64,000 nucleotides of DNA from Collybiopsis luxurians FD-317 M1. Lineage: Eukaryota > Basidiomycota > Agaricomycetes > Agaricales > Omphalotaceae. The stretch is taken from positions 902,385 through 966,384 of the forward strand of contig KN834756.1 in the NCBI GenBank assembly GCA_000827265.1. The letters are read 5' to 3'. Of this stretch, positions 25,591 through 37,439 are shown piece by piece. Under the pieces are notes generated by a model that made no database searches, had not been told where the DNA came from, and worked only from the letters and a program-made list of their open reading frames with translations. The translations under genes were made by a program, and so were the position numbers. Position 1 is the stretch's first letter; each line of letters starts with the position of its first letter.

Positions 25591-26858
25591 CCAGACAGAC
25601 TAGCAAGGGACTCTACTTGCTGCTTGGAAGGAGATATATCCCTCAGCTCCTGCTCAATATAAGCCTTTATATCTGCTTTCACAAAGCTTTCCTCCACCTG
25701 GTGGAGAATAAATTCTGTTACTTTAGAAACTGATCTCCGCATCTTTTCATTAATGTCCTGTTCTGGACAACTTGTGAATAGGAACTTCATCCCCTTGAGC
25801 TGACCACCCTGGATGGCATTTACCAAAGGCTCCAGCACATAGGAAATGTCCTGGCATTCATCTAAGGCATCCACTATAAAGACTGGAACACTTTGTTCCC
25901 TTTTAAGCAGGTCTGAAACCAAGCTCCAAGGTTCAACCAAAAGGTACTCTACTTGCTTGTCTGGCTTTTTTGTTGCAAGATCTGGATCTCTGGCTAAAAC
26001 ATCTTTAAGTGCCTCTGCAAATGCTTTAGAAACCTTGGCCAGTTGATAAGATAAAGTAGGGATGATCAACCGATAATCTCGGCACTCTGGAATTTGCCTA
26101 GAGCAAAAGAAGGTTCCAGCGAGAACTCCTTCCTCTTTGAGCTTCTGGCATACAGACATGGCAATAGTGCTTTTACCTGTCCCAGTCATGCCAGATATCC
26201 AGTATCCTGATGGACTATCAGAATCCAATGAAGTTGCCCAAGTGTAGATAGTTTCTAGGATCTGAACTCTGGTGCCTGGGATACAGAATTTGCGGGCATT
26301 TCGAGTGCCTACATCTGTATCAAAGAATGCCTGAGGAGCATAAGGCATCCTTAATAAAAGCTCATTGGCCGGAGTAGGATCTAGCCCCATTTGCTCCATA
26401 TAACCTTGGTACTTGAGGACAATCACTCACAATTGACATTCATTATTCCAGCTACGGTGATTTCACTTCCGGTCACAGTGAAATTGGATGCATTTGGCGC
26501 AAAGCTGTCAAAATAATGTGACAATCAGTAACGTCTCAAACAAGTTACAAGTATCTTCAAATCATACCTGTTGTTCACTGACTGAATATTAGGTTGAACA
26601 CTCCTAATGAAACAGTCAAATTTTCTACACTTAACCTGTATTCCAGATCACCAACCTGTTGTCTTCATCCATCACAGTATTTTGAATGCTTTGAGCCTGA
26701 AAGATGTGTCAATTCAAGATGCACAAAACTTGGAATGATGAACTCGAACCGGTGACAGTGGGGGTCCCAGGACGTGTTAAGGCAGGGCTTAGATTGTGAC
26801 TGTTGGGTTTCTTTCTGGGGAAGATTTGCTCATCTTCATTGAAACGTTTGCGTTGCGT
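25591..26858 (-). pseudogene. NACHT domain remnant, gene 3 (truncated, start codon lost)
   Basis: The minus strand encodes [20 protein letters not shown], Walker A (GMTGTGKS, one A to T substitution relative to paralogs) and [10 protein letters not shown]. The frame stops at SLASLSGK, where sequence switches to repeat unit R. The rest of NACHT and the whole WD40 part are missing. Upstream, the first exon is alignable with genes 1 and 4, but the start codon is ACG (26858-26856) instead of ATG, and the intron donor is altered. Clearly a pseudogene created by a rearrangement with a copy of unit R. Confidence 0.88.
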
Positions 26859-26909
26859 GATGTAATGAGTATGCTATAGGAATAAAGTGTCGTTACACAG
26901 AGGGGGAGA

Positions 26910-26918
26910 CTCTATATA
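26910..26918 (-). promoter_or_regulatory. relic TATA box of gene 3
   Basis: TATATAGAG on the minus strand, in the position of the TATATAAAG boxes of the paralogs. Confidence 0.55.
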
Positions 26919-27500
26919 CTGCCAACGACGTTGACAGCATATCGAAGTGATTGGATCGTTGAATGTATAGCACCAGAGATATTCTGCATCCCATGACCCT
27001 ACATGACTGCTCTCGAATAGAACATAAAAATATCTATCATGCTGCATCTATATGTCTTTTTGCACTGTCTGTCCATCGATTTAAATGAAAGATGAATTCA
27101 GAAAACCACTGCGTGTACTGATCTGATGCACGGTATGGATATCAAATGTCAGTAATGAACATACAAACGATCCTAACCCACCCCTTTCGAAACTGGGAAC
27201 TCGTTGCCTTATTTGCACCCCGAACCAAGCATGCTAATTTAGGTGGAACACTGATGTGCACAGGGAACCATACTATGTCGTTCCTGTCCAATGCCGACGC
27301 TAGAAGAGTTTCGATGTGCGCCTTTGGTTAAATATGGTTTACCAACGGTGCGCACGGCATCCACCGTATTACTGGAACCATTGAGCGAGAACTCAATCTT
27401 GCGGGGTGGGCCACGCGTGCAGAGCCCGGGTGATGGCAAAATGATGTGTAGTGATTGAAACAGCAAGTAACTAAGTGAAGATATACAGGCCCTATCACAC
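26919..27500. repeat. relic upstream region shared with genes 1 and 4
   Basis: Segments such as CGATCCTAACCCACCC (27171) and the run to CCATTGAGCGAG (27385) match 4730-4975 and, inverted, 41640-41900. Homology fades near 27400, where the sequence enters the flank of the DUF1996 remnant. Confidence 0.65.
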
Positions 27501-27758
27501 AAGCAATCCTGTGTTCAAACTATTGATCAGGTCCCTTTTCCATACATCATCATCATCCAACCACTCGTGAACTTTAGAATCAAAACCCGCTGACAAAGTG
27601 TGAGTAACATTTACCTCCTCACACATCAAGAGTACCTATACAGCTCCCTTAACGAGGGGAAAGGGAAAAAAAAAACAAAAGGGTCATGCGAAGAGTACTG
27701 AAGAGCGAAAGAATGACTACATTGCTAATAAGCACTGCAATAACAGATGGAAGGGGAA

Positions 27759-28510
27759 TCATTCATAAATTGTCAGACAGGCGTACGCGTAAGCCGGGGA
27801 CAAGATTGTGGGCGTACTGGGGGCAGCCAGCGCAGGAGCAGCCTGAGGCCCAGAGTGAACAGGGTTGTTTCCGGGAAGTTTATTAACAATTCCAAGAACT
27901 AAATAGAATGAGCCCATCAATTTGCATAATCATTTGAGAGTAGTGAATTTTATGAACCCTGCTCGTCGACGATCGGAGTAAGCGAACAAGTTCCCGATGT
28001 CTCGAGAGTGAACACTCCCAAATCTGAACAGCAAGAAGCGTCACCGAAACCAGCAGAAGCTATAACGTGCAAATTTTGAGATGAGAGATCTCATAAGAAA
28101 CGGTAGTCAGACTTGCTGCATGCGCACTTGTCGAGCACATTTTGCAGAACACCGCTCTTCCAGCCATTATAAAAGTCTAGATAAAAGGGTTGAACAATGG
28201 GGGATTCTCTCGCAGTTGTCCGTTATGTACTCACCAGCGTGGTATCCATATCCAGTAGGGCCTCCATGAGAAAAGCTATATCAGAATGCCCGCTCAGCTC
28301 AGTTTATCAGAGCGTAAGAGCGAGGATAACTCACACATAGGGCTGAGTAGAGTTCATCGCGTCGGTATCCCTGATACTATCAAAGTCGCCTGTGTCCCAG
28401 TATCCCTACTCTTAATTTAGACGAGGCGCAAGAGTATGAACGTTAAAAAACACTGACCCCAATAAAGATTCAAGGAAGAGTGACCGGGAAGTTGGGGTCG
28501 TCACACGTTC
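27759..28510 (-). pseudogene. DUF1996-family secreted protein, 3' part
   Basis: Spliced minus-strand exons give YWDTGDFDSIRDTDA, then QPYVFSHGGPTGYGYHADF, YNGWKSGVLQNVLDKC, ASCCSDLGVFTLETSGTC and a Pro/Ala-rich end (PGNNPVHSGPQAAP) finishing at TGA 27761-27759. P-x-V-x-S-x-G-G/D-PTGYG-H and GW-G-LQ are hallmarks of the fungal DUF1996 domain, found in secreted proteins of unknown activity. Intron borders (for example GTGAGT near 28334, acceptor TAG near 28280) are intact. The 5' half, including the signal peptide, is missing: homology ends near 28512 at repeat unit R. An in-frame TGA near 28460 may add a break. Confidence 0.65.
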
Positions 28511-30280
28511 CAACTCAAAATGATGGTTAAAAGTTTTTACCAAAGTTGAACAGCCTGTCGAGTAGTATGAAGCAGTTGCCGATCTTATAGGTTACCCAGA
28601 TCTTGATTCCGAGGATGAGCTGCCGAAGGACGACAAGGATTATGTGGCCCACGAGGGTGTTAATAAGGACGGATGACGACGAGAAGCTATCTGTCATTAT
28701 CGCTTGCTACTTTTGTTCTTTTTTTTCTGTAATTTGCGTCTATTTTGCAGGTACTGTGCGGCTTTCATGAGGGTGGTCATGCTCGTAGCGCTGATATATG
28801 CTTTGCATTCTCTCATCCCAATTCTTGTATATCGCATTTGTCGTCCATTAACTCCTTGCTCTCCAATTCCACCCTTGCTTCTATTTCGCGTTTTCGTTAG
28901 TGTATTCCGTGTTTTAGTCTTTGCCACTCACTCATCGCCGATTTTCGATGCAGGAAATGATTAAAATTCCAAACTAGAATAGGGCTCATGCATGATGGAC
29001 TTTTACATTGAACTGTCTCTGTACCCGTCTAAAGACAATGTATATCACCAAACTTTGTGATTACGTCGAAGAGTGCGTGCGTCAATGCACGGCTTTAGAT
29101 GAAAGGTTCAATTATGTGCAGAAAAGGGCGGAAGTATCCACCGGTTGGAGGCAAAGGATTGGCTTTTCCTAGGCACACCTTCGAGCTGAAGCTTACTTTG
29201 TCGCTGAGATTGACACTCCCTTCTTGCTTCGAAGGCGAACTCTTTACCGAGTATAACTGCAAATTTGAATTTATTCCTTCCGAGCATATCTTTGTCGCAA
29301 AGCATATACTAATTAGTAGTCGCTGTGCTGTACGAAAGACGTAGGCGTGGGGCATTGGCTCGGGCAAATACACGAAAATAGACCCTAGACGAGAATCCTC
29401 TTAACTTTGTGAAGTCGGTAAATTGTCTTTTTGAGGGACAGTCGAGAGGTGTAGAAGGAGAATATGCCACATGAACACATTTAGAAGGGTCAACAAGCGC
29501 TGAGATAAATGGTATTCGCGGTTTCGCAGATGGACAAGCAGGTGAACGTCGAAAAGTTGAGTAATTGTGCAATAAGGGGGCGAAGTATAGTAAGACTAGA
29601 CTAAAACCATGGCTAGCTGTCAGCCGGCATGCTAGGCCCTTCGACTCGCTCATGGCTGCACATAATTCAGCTTGAGTGGGAGTGTTGCACTGGATGAACA
29701 CTGAGACATAGCATAAAGGTTGGAGGGAGCAACTCTAACAAGCTCTCAGTACAGGCTATACGTACCAAAAGCTCCTCCCATCCCAGCCAATACATGTGCT
29801 CGAATGGATTAGGTCTAAGGTGTAGTTCAGTGCGACGCCAAGGGTATGGGATGACCGGTTATTTGAGGTTGTCAGGTCATTTTAGTTTGTGTTTTCAGAG
29901 ACCGGCGTAACGGATTGGTATCAAGCATGACCAAATCATCGATGAGCAAAAATAATGAATCCATATTCAAAAATATACACACCTTTCACAGTCGTCCAAC
30001 TACCTTTCATGACCATCATATTAAACAATTAGTGACTGGAATGCTTCGGAACGGAAAGCAGGCTCGAGTAGTATAAATGAAGAGTTGCTAAAGAGCACAG
30101 TGAACAGTAGTGGCGTTGATAGACGTGATCATCAGAGCAAGCAGGTCAAAGCAGGTCTTTCGCGTTAGGGTTATAACCCAGGATGTTTCACAGTTAGGAC
30201 TCAGTAAAAAACTACTTGCTGCAATTTCACTATGCCTCAATGAGCATTAAGAACTACAGTACCATTAAAAATTTGGCTTT
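28511..30280. repeat. block A copy 2 (direct)
   Basis: Matches about 5640-7440 of block A in the same orientation. It includes the acidic exon with downstream exon (CAGGAAATGATTAAAATTCC near 28953), the minus-strand hypothetical ORF (29095-29373) and the monooxygenase upstream sequence (GGTTATAACCCAGGATGTT near 30169). It ends abruptly at the WD40 array of gene 5. Confidence 0.75.
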
Positions 30281-31561
30281 TAGAACAGTAAGAATTTGGG
30301 ATGCCAATACAGGTGCTCAGTTGGGTGATTCTCTGCAGGGCCATGAACATTATGTAACATCAGTGGCTTTTTCTCCTGATGGGACCAGAATTGTGTCAGG
30401 CTCTGAGGATAGAACAGTGAGAANNNNNNNNNNNNNNNNNNNNNNNNNNNNNNNNNNNNNNNNNNNNNNNNNNNNNNNNNNNNNNNNNNNNNNNNNNNNN
30501 NNNNNNNNNNNNNNNNNNNNNNNNNNNNNNNNNNNNNNNNNNNNNNNNNNNNNNNNNNNNNNNNNNNNNNNNNNNNNNNNNNNNNNNNNNNNNNNNNNNN
30601 NNNNNNNNNNNNNNNNNNNNNNNNNNNNNNNNNNNNNNNNNNNNNNNNNNNNNNNNNNNNNNNNNNNNNNNNNNNNNNNNNNNNNNNNNNNNNNNNNNNN
30701 NNNNNNNNNNNNNNNNNNNNNNNNNNNNNNNNNNNNNNNNNNNNNNNNNNNNNNNNNNNNNNNNNNNNNNNNNNNNNNNNNNNNNNNNNNNNNNNNNCAG
30801 TGGCTTTTTCTCCTGATGGGACCCAAATTGTGTCAGGCTCTAATGATACAACTGTGAAAATTTGGGATGCCACTACAGGTGTTCAGTTGGGTGATTCTCT
30901 GCAGGGCCATGACAATTATGTAACATCAGTGGCTTTTTCTCCTTATGGGACCAAAATTGTGTCAGGCTCTGGTGATAGAACAGTGAGAATTTGGGATGCC
31001 AATATAGGTGCTCAGTTGGGTGATTCTCCGCAGGGCCATGAACATTATGTAACATCAGTGGCTTTTTCTCCTGATGGGACCAGGATTGTATCAAGCTCTG
31101 GTGATAGGACAGTAAGACTTTGGGATGCCACTACAGGTGCTCAGCTGGGTGATTCTCTGGAGGGCCATGAAGATTATGTAACATCAGTGGCTTTTTCTCC
31201 TGATGGGACCAGAATTCTGTCAGGCTCTTATAGATTTTGGGATGCCACTATGGAAAGCTCTAGGCAAGGCAATGATTATTCAGCAAATTTCAATCATGAT
31301 TTATCATCCACATTAAAAATTCCCAATTTTCCTCGCTATGCTATTACTCCTACCTTAGATCATCAAAACTGGACTCTTAATTGTGATGGATGGATTAAGT
31401 TCACCAATATCCCCCATCCCATTGTTTGGATTCCTCCTCCTTTCCGTTGCTATTTATGGACACCCCGTACAACCTGCATCATTTCAAAAATTGGATACAC
31501 AAAATTCTCTTTTTCCAAATGTGTTTATGGTGCAAAATGGGCAACTTGTATCAACAATTAG
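30281..31561 (+). pseudogene. WD40 array plus C-terminus of a NACHT-WD40 gene (gene 5), NACHT missing
   Basis: The sequence enters mid-repeat ([13 protein letters not shown]) directly after block A copy 2, so NACHT and the native promoter are absent. Visible repeats match the family consensus. A gap lies at 30424-30797. The last repeat is shortened (SGSYRFWD, lacking about DRTV). The end comprises [26 protein letters not shown] and [17 protein letters not shown], with TAG at about 31559-31561. A frame from Met 30216 runs into the array, so a chimeric WD40-only protein is conceivable. I favour a recombination product without known function. Confidence 0.75.
30424..30797. other. assembly gap (374 N) inside WD40 array of gene 5
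   Basis: Ns between WD40 repeats. The nominal length does not preserve the reading frame. Confidence 0.97.
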
Positions 31562-33464
31562 GTCAAGTGAATGGTTCCTTTTCAAATTTTTGCATATTTT
31601 CTAGTGAGTCTCTTGCCTGAGAACCAACAGCAGTTCATCCACTCAACCATCCTCTGATGAGATCTTTCTTTCATGGTGTAACCAAGAGCTTCTTCTTGTG
31701 TCTTGCATCTTTCCCCATTAAATTTTGTTCAAATTTTATTGCTATACCCTTTGCGCTCTCCTACAATGTGAGGGGCTTGGCACTATGAAAAATACAAGAG
31801 ATCAAAACATTTGTAAATGAAAAAGATTATTATACAAAGAGGCCATGTATGACTAGCAAAAGAAGTATTTATTGAATTCAAGTATGAATCATGTCCCTTC
31901 AAATATGCATTGTGTCCTTTCTCAGTCTTGGTGCTAGAGCTTAACTACACTGTCTGATGCATACCCGAGGAGTTCCCCACATCCTTGAACTCCCAGGCTA
32001 TGTCTTGGCCCTGTCCAGTGATAGCTACTGCCCTTATTCAGTTGGAACTGTAATGATTGAGCTAGCTTCACATAGTCTTGGTAGTCTTTTCCCAATATTC
32101 AATGATTCTATAAACATTGGCCACACCTTCATACAAGGGTGGGGAGACAGGCAGCTTTTTGCTAGCTTATCCTCTTGACCTCATCCATTGTTCAGTTATG
32201 AATTTTTCTCATGCCAGCCAATTCAGCTGTTGGAAATTTAGTCTCTTGCCCCTTCCTATTTTGATGCATACTAACTGAATTTGAAGATTAACTGTGCATC
32301 TGTGTGAAAATCCTTTCAAGTGCAGCTGCATACGGCAAATGTACATACCTTGCACATGTAAGGTAGCTATAATTCTCAATACAGTTCTCAATCCAATCTG
32401 ATAATGATCCAAGCTATAAATATTCAAATGGGAATACATCTCAAATACTCGGGACTAACATTCCCCTTTATTAATCAATATGCAAACAGCCAAGCAAAGC
32501 CCTCCTCGATACCCACTCGACACCCTTTACTCCTGCGGGAATTAACCGCGGTGGACAGATTTTCCTAATCCAGGAAGGTCCCTATGATTCGAAAGAGCTC
32601 GAGAATATTACTTGGGACTGAGCAATACATTTGTGATACTATGAATCATTTTGCAGTGTGTACGGAAGTGATTAGACAGAAGGTATTTATCAATGATTGC
32701 CCCTACGGTTTACTGAAACACGGAGCTTTTAAATTCTTGCTTCTATCTTGGCAGTCGCAGGCTTTCAGCTATACCAACTCTACTAATTTCCATTGGGTTT
32801 CAATCTAAGTTGACTAAATAATGTCTGAACTTTCAAAAAATTCTTGTAAGCGCCTATCAGACATTGTAATGGCCATAATGCAAAGACCCATTATGGCCAT
32901 TATTGCCCTTACAAGGCCTCACAACCGGTTGTAACCGGACTGCCTCCTTATTTGTCATTATAACGGTCATTATAACAGCTTGCAAGACGCATTCCCAGGC
33001 CTTGTGCCGAACGCCGACGCATTACATATTTTATTCACATGACATCCCCCGACATTCCCGAGCATGTAGCGACGGCGACGAGCTGGATCTTTGAGAACTG
33101 ACATCTCTGTTGGGCCTTAGGAAACCATTTTAACATTATAATATCATATATTGAGCATTGGCCATTTTCTTCCCCTTCGTAATGACCATTATGCAATCCC
33201 TCTTATAATGCATATTTGATTTTTCCGATATAGATTGCAAGTCAATAGCAAGTTCTGACATGTTACTTGCCGGCGGTATACAAACTTAATCTGCACCTGT
33301 GTCTTTCAAAATGATTAAATGGATCCTAACTCAACGGTAAGTTCGAACGAGTCTCTGAATTAGCCCGTATATCTGATGTAGTGTATACAATTAGAGACAG
33401 ATTTTCTCGATAACCGTGCGCAGTGTCAGTGCATAATGACTCGGACATCACCTCACTCCGGCTG
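31562..33464. other. 3' flank of gene 5 and unrecognised sequence with repeat T copy 1
   Basis: 31612-31745 is the shared NACHT-WD40 3' flank. 32340-32820 aligns with 38130-38600 (repeat T; for example GAGCTCGAGAATATTACTTGG versus GAGCTCGAAAACATTGGTTGG). 32870-33000 and 33180-33210 carry several copies of an imperfect ATAATGGCCATTAT palindrome. No gene recognised. Confidence 0.5.
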
Positions 33465-33468
33465 TTCA

Positions 33469-36400
33469 CTATGGAAAGCCGGAAGGCCTCGCTCATGTCG
33501 GAACTGTCATTGGTCATGTGAGTCAATAGAATCTCGGTGATTGAGCTATATACAGTAATAGGACCTTGAACACTCACTTTAATCAGTCCATCATTAATAA
33601 CTGAGATAACGCCGCAGTGGTAAAGCCCGCTACCTCTCCGAGTTGCGCTTCCATGTAATGAAAATAAGTATAAGGTTCATATCTTATGTCTGTGGAGGGT
33701 TACATCTACTTAAGCATAAGCCATAGCGCTCCAACTGAGCTGAAAGGCTTCAACATCGCATAGAGCATGTAGTGCAATTAGTGCAGTGGATTATATTTGG
33801 GTGCAAAGTAAAATTGGTGATAAAATTTTGGGGCATCGAAAAGAACTCCAGATTATGTTGTCTACTGGCCATTTATATACTGTAATAATACAAAATTGGT
33901 ACTTAAGGATATTCCGACGGCTGCGCAATAGGATAGAGGAATGGCGTCTGGTCATGACCAGTGGGTCTACCTTTAACATGATTCAATAATTCTGCATCCA
34001 TACCAGTTGATGCTTGCTTTGTTGTCAGCTCGGCATCAGTACCAGCTATACCCTCACTTGTATATCTCCAAACAATGTTCGCACTTGCTAGCCCTTGCAA
34101 AACTGCCGGCAAACAGAGCAAGCCTCAGACTCATTCGATGCGGATTTGGTGGGTTCGAGGAAAATAAAAGAGTGTACAGCATGCAATACACATCTATATG
34201 TAAGGGCTGCAACTTGTGTCAGAAGTGGGAACAGCAGAAATTGCTATCACAAGTGGAAAATATTATTCGGAATCTTCATATATTCTTGTATATATATTGC
34301 AGGTGAGCAGAAGCCACCTGTTACACAAAACTCGAGGAATTGAGTCAATATTTAATTCAAGTTCTGTGTTGTTTGCTTAAGGCAATCAGTCAGGTAGCAA
34401 AACAATTCAGTACTAGCTACAGTTATTGAAAGCAGTATTTGTGCTAAAGTCTTAAAGATGAGCTAGAAAACACTATTGTGCAAGTATTAGCTCAAATGAC
34501 AGTATCAAAATAAAAGAACGACATGCTGAGGTTCCTGCAAATTTCTATGGTGAGCCTGCTCCACCGTACACCAGATTCCCCCTCAATTTGATCCTAAATT
34601 CTTAATGCTCAGTGTTATTAGCAAATTCATTGAGTGCTGCACAGGAATTTGCTTCTCTGCAGAGAATTGTGGCTAGAAAGATAAGGGTGCAATGGTACTA
34701 CCAATATGGTCATGTGGCAAGCTAACACAAAACCCACATAAACTGCACTTGGGAATCCAAATTGGGTTCAAGACTCAAGAGTATATGAGACCAGGCTCAA
34801 TGCTGTTGGAATACATCAGTCTGTAGCAGTCTAAGTATTTCGTGCTTTGATGTTTCCCTTCATTATTCCATATCTACGATAGCTCCTTAGTAGTTTATTT
34901 ATTCCTTTTTGGACCTTCTCTTTCTGGTGTTAGGTCTGATGTTTACTTCCTTCATTACAAAGTATACAGATATGAATACTACTTATAGCTGACCTACATA
35001 TCCATATCACCTCAGTTCATTTCCACACAACTGAGGTGAGTATTAAATTATTTCATTTATACTTCACATATTTACTGACTATCTATCTAGTACCTACATC
35101 TCTTAACAAGTAGATAGTAATATAGTTCATTCTACACAACTAAGTACTTAGTATTTATGTCTCTTGACAATGGCTCCATACTTTGTATCTGCAAATAAAA
35201 ATCTATTGATATCAGGATTGTCCAGCCACTGCGCATCCGTAGCTACGTACAGCATATGCGCCACTTTACTAGTATATTTGATCCTATTGACTCATTCCAC
35301 TTAAGTACTATGCAGTAGTAACAATCATTTTATCAATCTTTCCATCTGTTGATTCTATACCCTCGAGATTCCTGCGTATTGTCCAACAATATTCATGCGA
35401 TGTAGACAATGCTATTTGCCTTCAATTTTCCCTGTCCTGTGTATTTGACATTGGTTACTGGCAAGCAAAGCATGCCACTAGCATACTAGCAATAAGTTGC
35501 TAAAGATAATTGCACCCTGAGCATCTCAACTTCAGATCCAAGCTTGGATTAAATGAGCCCTATACCCATCCACATTTGTATATACTGTAATTTGTTCAAA
35601 ATCGACTCAAAAGCAATAAATTCAGTCAGAGGACTACCTGCCATGTTAATCACCTACTTGTTCTTTGCCACTCATAACTTTAAACACCTGAGAAATTGTG
35701 TATCTTGCAACTATTGAACTAGTCCAATGTCCATCTATCCATGTGAATGTTAGACTCATACATGAATGTGCAACAATAGCCCTGAAGTATGAGGCCATTT
35801 TGTCCTCAGATTACGGCACAGCAATGGTGGAGCCACACTGTGTACAAATAAGAAGGTACATGGAGAGCTTTGTGGAGCAAGTACTGACAAACTGACAAGG
35901 ATAAAGTTGCAATTCAAAGGAAACTTGTTCTAGTTTACATAGTATTTGGCTTTTATAAGGATAAAATAAATGAAGCTAAAATCACCATGTATCAGGGAAA
36001 TTATTTGGCTGGACATGTTGACCTTATATGGAGATAGGATAACAGTCAGCTGTAATCATCAATCAACTTAGGATGAGATGAATGCCATAAATGATACTTT
36101 CTCTCCAATTTAGTAGCTGGTCAATATAAATCATGATATGTATTTCTAGTTGAATTTGATTCTTAAGGGAACAAACTGCATCCAGCTTTGATACTCAGTA
36201 AAAGAGTGAATAATGGTGCAAGTAAGTGAGGGTGATTTCATTAATTCTAGTCAGTATGCTGCGTATATGCAGGTGAGAGCAAGGGAGGAGGGGAACTTCA
36301 CACTGAATTTAATGCATCTGCGAATGGGAACTCGAGAGACAAACAGTACATTCACAGATTTAATAATGAAATATGCAGAGGGAGTGGGAAGTAAATACCC

Positions 36401-36599
36401 TTTTCATGAATTTTCTCGATTTTTGAGCCTTCTCAATACTCGTTTGGAGAGTGCCAGACGGGGTTGATATCCGAATTTGACATAAAAACGGGAATCAATT
36501 AATCTATACTATCAAGCGCTTACCGGAGTGACATGGGTCCCTGTACGTTACCATCAGCAGATCACTCGCTTGAGAGCGAGGCCTTCCGGCTTTCCATAG
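33469..36599. mobile_element. TE1: non-autonomous TIR DNA transposon, 3131 bp
   Basis: Both ends carry the inverted repeat CTATGGAAAGCCGGAAGGC, perfect over 26 bp (33469-33494 and 36574-36599). The element is flanked by a 4-bp direct repeat TTCA (33465-33468 and 36600-36603). The right end also has an inner hairpin (CTCGCTTGAGAGCGAG). No frame long enough for a transposase is present. Subterminal and several internal segments align with TE2 (47781-51842), one of them inverted. The superfamily is not assigned: a 4-bp duplication with CTATGG ends does not match one I can name confidently. Confidence 0.88.
34803..35167. mobile_element. 365-bp insertion nested in TE1, solo-LTR-like
   Basis: TE1 and TE2 align on both sides (CCAGGCTCAA... 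and ...ACTTTGTATCTG) but TE1 has about 365 extra bp. These are bounded by the 5-bp direct repeat CAATG (34798-34802 and 35168-35172). The insert begins with TGTTGGAATA one base in, similar to Copia-type LTR starts. The right end does not show a clean CA, so the LTR label is tentative. Confidence 0.5.
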
Positions 36600-36885
36600 T
36601 TCACCGAGCAGTGCCAATCAAGCCAGCGGGCGCTTAACAGGCTTTACCTGTACATGAACAATATCCATTGGTATATGACAGTTATTGCATTTATCGGGGT
36701 AGACTGTGAGCTTTTTCTTTGATCTTCTACTTTAATTGGATTGGATATCCAGGTCCTTGCCCTTGGGTCATGGCGACTCCCAGTCTTTCAATTTCACCTT
36801 TTTTTGCTTAACGACTTTTTCTTTGCCCTTGACTCAATGTTCATTGTGCAATGAATCTCTTTGCTTATTTTCCATTTGATTGTAG

Positions 36886-37366
36886 GGGATATGAGCTCAT
36901 CGTCCGACAAAAACACAAGCAGGCTAGAATGTGTGGGGTCAGCGGTAAAGGTACATCCCAAGTATCCTACACCTCATACACTATCTCATATCCTACGTAG
37001 CCAACCGCAGCTCCATTGACCCTCCTCCAATCGTCCAACTTCATCTAGTAGAACCACCCCAACAAATCAACTTTATGGGTCGTACCATCCTAAAACCCAA
37101 TTTCCCCACCAGTCCATCCACAATGGCACCGTGGCCGGTTCTCCTTCTTTGTGTTTCCTGATCTCAGTGTCATGACAGATGGAAGTTATAGGCTCAAGTT
37201 GAGCTTGTATGAGGTCATATGGTAAGTTCACTCAATTCTCTCCAATTATGTCTCTTCTTTTAACATGTAGATATTACTAGTAACAATGTCCGACATTGTA
37301 AATCAATCTTCTCAGCACTGTTTTATGTCTAAGCTGCGGAAAGTTTCCGGGGATGGAGGGTTGGTC
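36886..37366 (+). pseudogene. velvet-domain transcription factor fragment
   Basis: Velvet proteins are fungal DNA-binding regulators of development and secondary metabolism. After an acceptor at 36885 the frame reads GYELIVRQKHKQARMCGVSG. An intron (about 36954-37008) leads to IDPPPIVQLHLVEPP. A frame change follows, then GRFSFFVFPDLSVMTDGSY and LKLSLYEVIW, then after another intron NNVRHCKSIFSALFYV and KFPGMEG. These are successive conserved velvet blocks, closest in style to VosA/VelB-like members. Breaks: frame loss near 37100-37150, a stop after FYV near 37330, and no N-terminal or final exon (repeat R begins at about 37450). TE1 ends 287 bp upstream. Confidence 0.82.
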
Positions 37367-37439
37367 TTTTTTTTCATTTTGTTCCCCATTTTCTCCTGTT
37401 CTGTCATCCTTGTATTCTAATCTCTTTCTCTCTCTCAAT

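Noticed and set aside
36201..36467. 84-codon frame inside TE1 (MVQVSEGDFINSSQ) as a transposase piece
   Set aside because: Short, without catalytic motifs, and not conserved in frame in TE2.
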